Below, in pieces: positions 1 through 9,200 of a stretch of DNA of 64,000 bases. The stretch lies in assembly GCF_040183065.1 (NCBI RefSeq), contig NC_091125.1, positions 128,096,621 to 128,160,620 of the forward strand, written 5' to 3'. Made by a program: the position numbers and the translations under genes. Numbering within the stretch: the first letter of the stretch is position 1; each line of letters begins with the position of its first letter. The notes beneath the pieces are model-generated. The model ran no database searches, was not told the origin of the DNA, and was given only the letters and a program-made list of their open reading frames with translations. Source of the DNA: Periplaneta americana (lineage: Eukaryota > Arthropoda > Insecta > Blattodea > Blattidae).

Positions 1-768
1 GAGCGTTAGATCAAGTACGCATGGGGGGAGGAGGGGAAGAGAAGCAAGATGAGACTTTATGAAGGAGGCTATGTTCTGAGACGAACCACAACTGAATGGA
101 AACATCTACTGATGATTATCCACAGAACTGGTGGTCTACAATATAAAATTGCCAGAATATTTCAAATCATAATTCAGTCTCTAAAACAGGGATAGAGAAA
201 GTTAGTCTGCATGTTATTTGCAGTAAGATTGTTTCTTTTTGACGTAGGAAATGTTTTTGTTTGCACTTGGTATGGGAGACCATGCCAGCAGATCAGGTGT
301 GACGAAAAAGGGTGAAATTTGAAACACTTGTCGCTTGCATGTAACAGTTGGAGAAGGATGGCAGTGGTATCACGTGGAAAGGTGAGAACATATGCATGCC
401 GTGATGGGTGACATTGGAGTCACGGAGATAAGAGGAATGCAGCCAAATGCGAGGAAAAAATTACCACTTTTTGTGCTATTCTGACAGTCATAAATGAACA
501 AGTGAAGGAGCTATATACATATTTGACCACTGAAATCATTCGTTATGGATGATCTACAAAATAAAAGTGAAAAATAGTGAATGAGAAGCTGTAACACAAT
601 GAAAATTTCAAAATGCCGAAGAAAATATTATGATTTATGTGCAGGAAGAAAGAAGGCAAAATGCCATACAAAATGAGAAGACAGAATCCATGTTTACATG
701 AATCTCAAATCCGAATTGAATTTCCGCCTATATGTAAATTATTTAAATATACTTGAAAATCCTCTGAG

Positions 769-804
<36 letters not shown>

Positions 805-948
805 TCCACTTGGAACTGAACTTGGGCTCTTCCAATATGTAGTCAGCTTGACTATGTTCTGGATGGAATTTCAGAATTAGATTTTTTTTTTTTTAACAAA
901 CGAGTTTTTGATAATATTGTATATGAATGTTTTTCCAAAGGATATGAC
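1..948. other. Unannotated AT-rich edge with A29 tract
   Basis: I see no recognisable gene. A run of 29 A residues lies at 773-801, possibly the tail of an old retroposed element. Positions 300-480 are less AT-rich but give no open frame I can place. Confidence 0.3.
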
Positions 949-1080
949 GAGCCTTCTGGTCTAGTGGTCAGAGCTTCTGGCTACAGTTCATGAGGTCCCA
1001 GGTTCGATTCCTAGTCAGAGCACAGAAATTTTTTCCTTGGAGGGATTGTTCCTGTGTTCGTTCATGGTCTGGAATTTATA
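949..1080 (+). mobile_element. tRNA-derived SINE
   Basis: Internal Pol III promoter boxes are visible: a box A-like TGGTCTAGTGG near 957 and box B GGTTCGATTCC at 1001-1011, followed by a non-tRNA body. It cannot form a complete cloverleaf, so it is a SINE and not a tRNA gene. Confidence 0.7.
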
Positions 1081-3065
1081 CTGAGTTTAGATTTAAAACA
1101 TCTCCTGGAGCCACATAATCATACGTAGTCATCTTACCATATCTTTGGGTTACCAGTAATGTAACACTGCCTTCTAGGCACTCCAGTCTCTGAAGTGAGT
1201 TACACATAAACTGCTGCCAGGGGAGAAGTTCAGAAATGTTGAAAGACAACTTGGTGGAATTAGAATTTCTAATTAGAGTACACAGAGACATCCTGTACAG
1301 CCCTAAGAATAGTTAATAGGGTGCGTGTAATGTAAAGTTAATCCTCTTGACTATACCAATGCTAATAAGGCATGTAGAAGACATGACAAGTCTGCAATTA
1401 ATGGTGAACTTCACAATGTAGTCCTGTAGCAGACTGGCAGATCCTAAATGAATCTCGATTTCCTCTGGGAATAATGACACTCAATGAGATTACAAGTTCC
1501 TCTTTGGGAGCTATGCGTTCCTAATATGAAGTCAATTTATGTACCAATCAATTCATACATATTTTGAACTATGTTCGTAACATTCCCTGTTTCTGAATTA
1601 TTATTACTAAGCTTTAAATCATGTAGGTTATTTACTGTTGAATGTACAATATCATGCCAACTGATTCTATCAATACACAAATGAAATCTGTATTGCATTT
1701 CACAAGCCTTGGAAACGTGACAGTAGTTGAAAGTTCCATTTATAGGTATTAAATCTATTGGAATCTTGACACTGAAAACTGGCAGAGTCAATTATTTCAT
1801 AAACTGGCTACTGTTAATACAAACGGCATAATTGTGGCACTTTATGCACATTCAATTTTCCCAGCTGTGATGTCCATATTAGTAAATTTCTCTGAAAATA
1901 GTCTTTATTTTTTTGGAGGGAGGGAAATTGGCCAAAAGGACACATATTTTCAATTGTGCATCATCATCCAGACTGGCACCAATTGGCACCAACTTTTCGC
2001 AAAATGTTGTGTCTATGCCCCATGGCTTTGTAACCACACTCTTGTTGCAATATTTGCAAACTTCTGTTTATTATTTTGCTTACTTTCGATAACATTTCAT
2101 ATTGTAACACTGTTCAAATCCTACGAAATTTAGTCTCTACAATGTGGAACTCAAGAAAATCAACATATTAAGCCAACTACCGCTTCTTATATTGAACAGT
2201 GCAAAAGTGACATATGGGCTTTGTTTCATGAGATGTAAGACTGAACTATGCAGGCCTGGAGAAAATAAAATAGAGAAGTGTATCAACATGTGAGAATAAG
2301 ATTAACTGGGTGCCCAAAATTATTATATGTACAGGCAAAGAACACATTTGCTGAAGAGATCTAAATAGGCAAATATTACTAAATACTTGATTACTATTGT
2401 TGATGATTATGCATGGTATAAGGTTGTATTCCACATTCTGATAACAAAAACGCAGTGACAGTCAAGAGGCAGTATAATAATATACACTATAGGTTAGCAC
2501 AAATATTTCCCAAAAAGTTCATTCCATGACAATTTGTCCTATTCATAATATACACCTGTAATTAAAAATAATAATAAAACCTCTCTCAGAACAGAGGAGG
2601 TAAAAAGTGAAGGTGAAATATGTCATTGTACAAATTGTACAATATCACACACATACATGGGGGTACACACAAACTGAAACAACACCCAATTCCTAGGGAT
2701 TCACCACAAATTCGGTCTTAAAGAAACGACATAAACCACGACAGTGCAATGTTCTGTGCACCACAGAATAAGATACTTCCACTCCTGTTAGTCCCTTTCC
2801 TTACAAGAGTCAATCCTTGTAACAATCACTATTGCTATGTTTCTATTACAAATAAAAAGCATATTCAAATTATTATGTCTCTGTTTAACTTGCTTTTTTC
2901 CTTTCCTTGCAACAAAACAGATGTATACAGAATACTCTACATCAGTGCACAAAAATCAAAAGAAATAAAGGTACATGATACACTATGAGTCTGGTCCCTG
3001 GGTATCACTAATCCTTTACACGAAATTAAATAAAGTACACGAACCAAATGAAAATAAAAACAAAT
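1081..3065 (-). other. ZC3H10 3' flank/3' UTR, no clear gene
   Basis: Downstream of the ZC3H10 stop. No AATAAA lies on the minus strand until 2073-2068, so the 3' UTR could be about 1 kb; this is only a candidate and needs transcript data. The stretch is AT-rich. Two short minus-strand open frames (1791-1537 and 1291-1076) look like broken coding sequence but match no family I can name with confidence. Confidence 0.4.
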
Positions 3066-3244
3066 TTAGTGAGAGAGACTTGTCTGGAGAACTGGTCGGA
3101 GGTCCTGTGTCATAATCGGGTATGACACAAGAGGAGCTGTAGCCCCACTGATTGACATAGGGAGTGACTGTGGCCCACCCTGCTGAGGATTTTGCTGCTG
3201 TCCTTGCTGTGGGGGAGCGCCTGGCTGCTGTGGTGGTTGTGGCC
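3066..3244 (-). CDS. ZC3H10: ZC3H10 exon 7 (residues 390-448 and stop)
   Basis: Acceptor TTTCAG before 3244. The exon encodes a Gln/Pro/Gly-rich stretch and then SISGATAPLVSYPIMTQDLR, ending in SLSH and a TAA stop at 3068-3066. The end matches the vertebrate tail (TTTPMVTYPIASQSMR). The longest open frame here with an ATG is a different, overlapping frame; exon 6 phase and homology select this one. Confidence 0.9.
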
Positions 3245-6200
3245 CTGAAACAAGTAATGCAGATACTCCTCATCAAGTCATTAGACAATTTCATCAATGC
3301 AATGAAACTGTGCAAGTAAGTTTATTCATCACCTACTTACAAATGGCTTTTAGAGAACCTGGAGGTTCATTGCCGCCCTCACATAAGCCCAACATCAGTC
3401 CCTATCCTGAGCAAGATTAATCCAGTCCCTAGCATCATGTCTTTCTACTTGAAAGTTAACGTAAGTTTGAGCAGCACACTAATTTTTTGACAAAAAAGTT
3501 TTAAAGAAATATTCTTTTTTCTCTTCAGTAAAATGTCGAACTTTTTAATTACAGGTATAAAATAGCTATTTGAGGAGGTGGCGAACAAAACGATATTGAT
3601 GACGCAGAACATCTGCATGGAAATATATGTACTTCGGTACATTAAAATATAAAAAAATTTATATATATATATATGATATGCGTAAATTACTTCGTGATTT
3701 AAGACGGCGCTTATTCCGTCAGATCCCAGCCAACTAGTCACTCATAACGAGTGCACCTCAGCACATGTGTGGACTTCAGTCCTATGTTCATAGACATCTA
3801 TGACGTAGTAAGAGGGCGGCCACTAGAGGGAACTCAGGAGTTGGAACTTAAACTGAGATGATTCTGTCCAGCACCGTGATGGGTATCCGGTGTGGCTTAG
3901 TGGATAAAGCATCAGCACGTAGAACTGAAAACCCAGGTTCAAATCCCGGTGCCGGAGAGAATTTTTCTCTGTTCCATTACTCTTTCATCATATGATGACG
4001 CAGAATATCTGCATGGAAATGTCATATGTACTTCGGTACATTAAAATATATAAAACGAGTTTAGTCACAAAAAAAGATTGATTTAAGGATACTTTCTCCT
4101 ACAATGTGTTCACATTAAAATTGATCAAAAGAAATTTTATCCCATTAACAACTATGATCCCATCATGCTTTGTACATTGTTTATGTTCTTAATCTGTACT
4201 GCTAATTTTTAGTGCTGGCCATTTTACATCTTGTTTTAAATGTATATTATTTTATCCATTTTGAAACAATGAGTGATATTGAAGACAGTGTTGTATCAGT
4301 GAAGCCAACAAAGGCTTCAGTGGTCATTCAAAAAAGATTATGTCCACCCTGAGTTGATCAAAAAAGATTTAGTCCAATATTTAAATGTGTTTAAAATACA
4401 AATAACACAACTTTGATTTCAAAATGTCAATGAAACAATATCCAAAGTGTCATAAACTGGGATAATGTAAACATTTAATGTTTTCAAAGGTATATTAAAA
4501 ATAACAGTTTTTTGTCTCTCCTGAAAATTCTTATTTACGTGACTAAACTCGTTTTGTTCGCCACTCCTCATTTTATAAATGGAAATTTAAGCTTTAGGTT
4601 CAAAATTTGGTGCATACCTTCCACTGCAAGTGTCTGCTGGGCCATTGTCACAACTGGTGGTGGAATCTGCACAGGAGCCATGGACACAGTTGCTATCGAC
4701 ACTGGAGCCCCGGCCACTGCAGCAATGGATACTGGTACAGTTGCTACACTAGCTGTCACGGTGCGCAAAGTGCCAGCTGCCACAGCTGCATTCACCTGGA
4801 ATAACAATAGATGAGCAATTTTAGAAACTTTGGTTACTTACATTACTTACAAGGACAAAGACAACCTATATGTAGCACAAAAAGAAAGAGGGAGAAAGAA
4901 GAGTAGAAAAGGAGGGAAGAAATGGATGCAAAAGAGGAAATTAAATATAAAAGAGATACAAGAGGTAAGAAAAAGCAGTGGAGACGAAAGGAAAAGAAGA
5001 CAGGGAACAAAGAAGAGGAAAATAATGCAGGACAATAAAGAAAAGTAGTGAAGGATGATGAATAGAAGGACGACGAAAAAACAAGGAGGGGAGAACAATG
5101 AAGGAAAGAAAGATAAAAAGAGGGAGCACGTCATGTAGAGGAAAACGACACGAGACATGAATAAGAAAGAAAATAGCATACAATAATGGAGAACATAAAG
5201 AAGTATAAGAAGAAAAACCGCATTTGTGTCTCAGTGCCCGGGTTCGATCCCCAGCCAGATCATGAATGGAATCTGTGTTGGACAAAGCATATGTTGCAGG
5301 AGGGTTTTCTCGGGGTACACTCATTTCCATCTTTCATTCCACCAACACACTCCATCTTCCATTTCATATATCATCTGCAATAGTTAAAAATAGGCTGGGT
5401 GAAGTCTTGGGGTAGTACAGGAAGGACTTGGGGCTCAGGGCTTGTCAGGTACTCATCTGGAGATAAGAGCGGCTCTATCAGGGCAGAGGCAGGATGGCCC
5501 ACCTGTTGTATTGTATTCCCAAATGCCACCTCGGCCACCTGTCGAAATAAACAATCAACACATATAGAGTGCACAGTGGGCCAATGAAAGATTAAATGCA
5601 TAGCTTCATTCTGGGTCCAGCCCTTGAAAAGCCAGCCAGACGAGAAGGAAAAGGAGAAAAGAGAAAAATAAGAATAAGGGAAAGCAAAAACTGTGAATCA
5701 ATAAAATGACTAAGACGGAAAGGATTACGAATACAAAAATAGACGGAAAAGGATTGTGAATAGAGAGATGAAGATCATGCTACAATTTTCCACAACAGCT
5801 ATAGAAACTTTTTACCCAGAATGAAGTATGTAATAATTCTTTCAAGCACAGACAAAGAACACAGCAAGTACTACAATACGAAGTCTTACCATCTGCTGAG
5901 GTGTAGGTGCCTGAGCAGGCTGGATCTGTGCTGTGATTGGTTGGACTTGCATGGTGGGAGCGCCTGTGTTGGTGATGGTGACAGCAGGCACTGTGACAGC
6001 TGTAACATTGGCTGTGCGCTTGGTTCCCATCCTCAGCTGGGCATTTTGATCCAGAAGGAACTCGTTTGTAGCTGTAAGATCCGACACCTGTTTCTTCAGT
6101 TCTTCTATCTTCTTGCGGAGCATTGCATTCTCATCATCCAGTAGTAATGTACGTGCTTCTGCATGTGACAACACTGTTGCCGAATAACAGTGATTGTGTG

Positions 6201-9200
6201 GTGTTGGCTGAAATTAAAAGCCTACTTTAAATCTCTTGCTACTAACTTCAAAATTATGGAAAAATATTTTCAAGATATTTACAATGGGTTAATTTATTTT
6301 ATTTAATAAGGCCACCAAAAATAACATTAATTAAATAATATTAAGAAAAATAACAAGAACATGTGCTAAGATGAAGTAGAGGAAGACATACTCTCGGGTT
6401 GTTTTGGAACTGAAAATGTCAACTGGTCTAAACCCTGAAAGTGTAGGTGATGATGACGATGATAAAGATGACGACTTTTTCTTTTTATAAATGTTAGTCA
6501 AAATTATTGGATGTGGTGTTAGAACATATTTTCAAGAGTACTTCCGTTTCCCCTACCATCATTACCTTATTTTCCATAATTCACAATCAACCTCATCACT
6601 GGTACAAAATGAAATACGAAACTATTGCACTGTCTCAAAAAAGCAACTGCATGGGATTGTTACAGTGTTCAGATATGGCAAAATAATAAGTTTCCAGTTG
6701 TTTTGTGCATCAAAATATGTACTGTATTGTGCTAAATATTTATTCATTATTTACCCTTTGACTTAGTAATATTTTCGTATAATCCGAGTTTTTTATAATT
6801 CGAGGTGCCTCAGCCCCAATTAGCTCAAATTACCGGGGCTCTACTATATTAATATAACATGATAATGTCCTTTTAAATGTTTACTCAATAAGGAAACATA
6901 ATCATACTTCGAAACTTCCAGTAAAGAAAAGCAATGCATAACTGTCTTTCCGATTTCAAATTAAGTTAGTTTACGTACCTGATTGTGGTTCTCCCTTGCA
7001 ATTATCAGTTGATTATTCTGCTGTAATTCAGGGGTAATGAAATGACGTCTCTTTGCCTCAGGTGGGCCAAACTCTCTCTCCAGAACTACGTTACTTCCGG
7101 TGCCAGGAAAGCAATCAAACCTTAAAAAAATGAAATAAGAAGGATTCTCAGAACAGCTACGCTATTAGAATTCTGACAAAGTCGTGTTAATTTTCTTTGT
7201 TAAAATCACTATGTTGGTATACCTTTTCCATTTAATAACATATTCCAACAAAGAAATCATGTAACAGAGAGAGAATACTAAGAAACGGAACACAATCTTA
7301 AGCTCTAGATGCTTCATTCTCTTCTATAAAATGTCTAATAATCTGCCTACATGAATGGCCTAATCCTTTCAAGTGCTATTCAAATTTCCTAACACAGAGC
7401 TAGCCATAAAGGATCGTATAGCATGGAATGTTTTCAGTGTGACTGAAGTATACAAAAACTCGTTTATGAAGGATGAATCTGTGTACCTTAATTTTCTGGT
7501 GAAAAAAATAGTGAGAAAGCTATCCTAGTCACTGGAGTCGTTACAAATGGCTAAATTAATGTCAGTCACATTAACCAATTAATTAATAAAGATATATTTG
7601 TTATCTGGTGCCTTTTTAAGGGTTATGAACAATATCAAGGAATGAATTCAAAGAATTCTAAGTTTATCTAAACTACTTCAGCTTAATTCTAAGCTATTCA
7701 AAAACTGGGAATTAAATCATTAATAAATCCTTTGTTTTTATTCATAATATACTAGATCATTTATAAATAGAGAGAAATTTGCATGTTATATCTCTATTAT
7801 TTAGTCGTTCTTTTGTAGCAGACGCGTATGTTACTGGTACGTTTTTTCCTACACGGTCATAAATGAGTAAATAAATTTATTTGTATATAGCATTTTATCA
7901 AAAACTACTCAGGCCTACATATAAAGCGGTGAAATCAATTACAAAACTGCTGTATTAACTGTATTTTTGTACTCTCTTTCTTTTACTGTTTCGTTTTAGA
8001 ATTGAATAGGTTACCCCAACAACATTGTAACAGCCACAAGTTATAAGGTTCAGAATTTTGGAAAAAGTATTTTTAACAAAATATCCACACTCCATGAAGG
8101 TTTAGTTGAGTTTTATAATTAAATCTATGTAATTCGTGGATTTAAGTAAATGCACAACTAAACCTTCTAGAGTGGGTATTTCGTTAAAAACTATGTTTCC
8201 CCAACATTCTGAACCTTATAACTTGTGGTTGTTACAACGTTGTTGGGGTGACCCAGTCAATTAATGTCAATTCATGAGTTATTGTTCTCACAAGCAGCAT
8301 GAAAACAACAAGCAAGGTACACTAACTACCTTCTACTGTATCAAGAGAAAGAAGTGGCCACGGATCTAGATTGATTTTCTCAGAAAACAGTAAATGAAGA
8401 TTAGGAAACAGGTGAGTAAACAGCAAACTGCTGTTTTACTATGCATCTTTGGCATTTTGAGTCTCACCATGTTAATTCGTAGGATAAATGGACAGAAGAA
8501 GGGAGGGGGAATAAAAGTTTCCAATTGTGAAAAAAATTATTGGCAAAAACTATACAGTAAGCCCCCACCTCAACATTTTAAGTATGCAAACATGTAGTTC
8601 AGTGGAAAATATAATAATAGAGCATGCTTCTCAAGGAACTACAGAATCAAAGCATTGCAAATAGTATTACCTTGTATCTTCAAATTCAAATCTTTCTCTT
8701 CTTCTAGTGAGAAGCCCAATGCCATTTGTTGTGACATTGGTAATTGGGGGGTTCCTCACCCCAAACGTCAATTCCACCTCATATTCTCTCACAGACAGAT
8801 GACGAAACTTGCATTTTCCTCCACGTCGACATTCACCTTTTAAGTAATCCTTGCAAACAGGAGCTTCCCCAGGTCGAGGGACATCTGGTGCAATGCCTGC
8901 ATGCATAAATTCACATTCAATTGTTTAGAACGAAGTTACTGTTGGTGTAAATTTTTAACCAATAAATATAAAAAATAAAAAGTTTTGGAAAAAATCGTAT
9001 ACTAAATTATGCACCCACTGTCATATGGATAAAAAAATTTGCATATAATCATAGATATATATTCTAGAACAATTTCACCCTAATATATCAAAATTAAATG
9101 CAATTATCAATCTACTCTTGCAAGGAAACCATATTAAAAATTGTACTGCCCCTTAAAATTCATCTTCGGTAGTGTCTTACTGCACAAACTCAAGATATAA

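Noticed and set aside
950-1030. tRNA gene, suggested by A and B boxes (also at 3891, 5225, 17230, 39975, 49340, 51770, 52795)
   Set aside because: None has a paired acceptor stem or complete cloverleaf, and several have shared non-tRNA bodies, A-rich tails or target duplications, which marks them as SINEs.
3016-3315. 99-codon minus-strand frame over ZC3H10 exon 7
   Set aside because: It is a shifted frame (RATTTTAARRSPTARTA); the frame set by exon 6 gives the conserved VSYPIM tail and an earlier stop.
4512-4814. Plus-strand frames over ZC3H10 exon 6
   Set aside because: They are shadows of the minus-strand Ala/Val/Pro-rich exon, which has splice sites and homology.
4830-5330. Long frames (up to 129 codons) on both strands as coding
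   Set aside because: The composition is polypurine/polypyrimidine, which removes stop codons by chance; part overlaps a SINE.
5371-5601. Open minus-strand frame of 76 codons between ZC3H10 exons 5 and 6
   Set aside because: The DNA matches the SINE copy at 48870-49515 along its length, and exons 5 and 6 already join in phase, so it is repeat sequence and not an exon.
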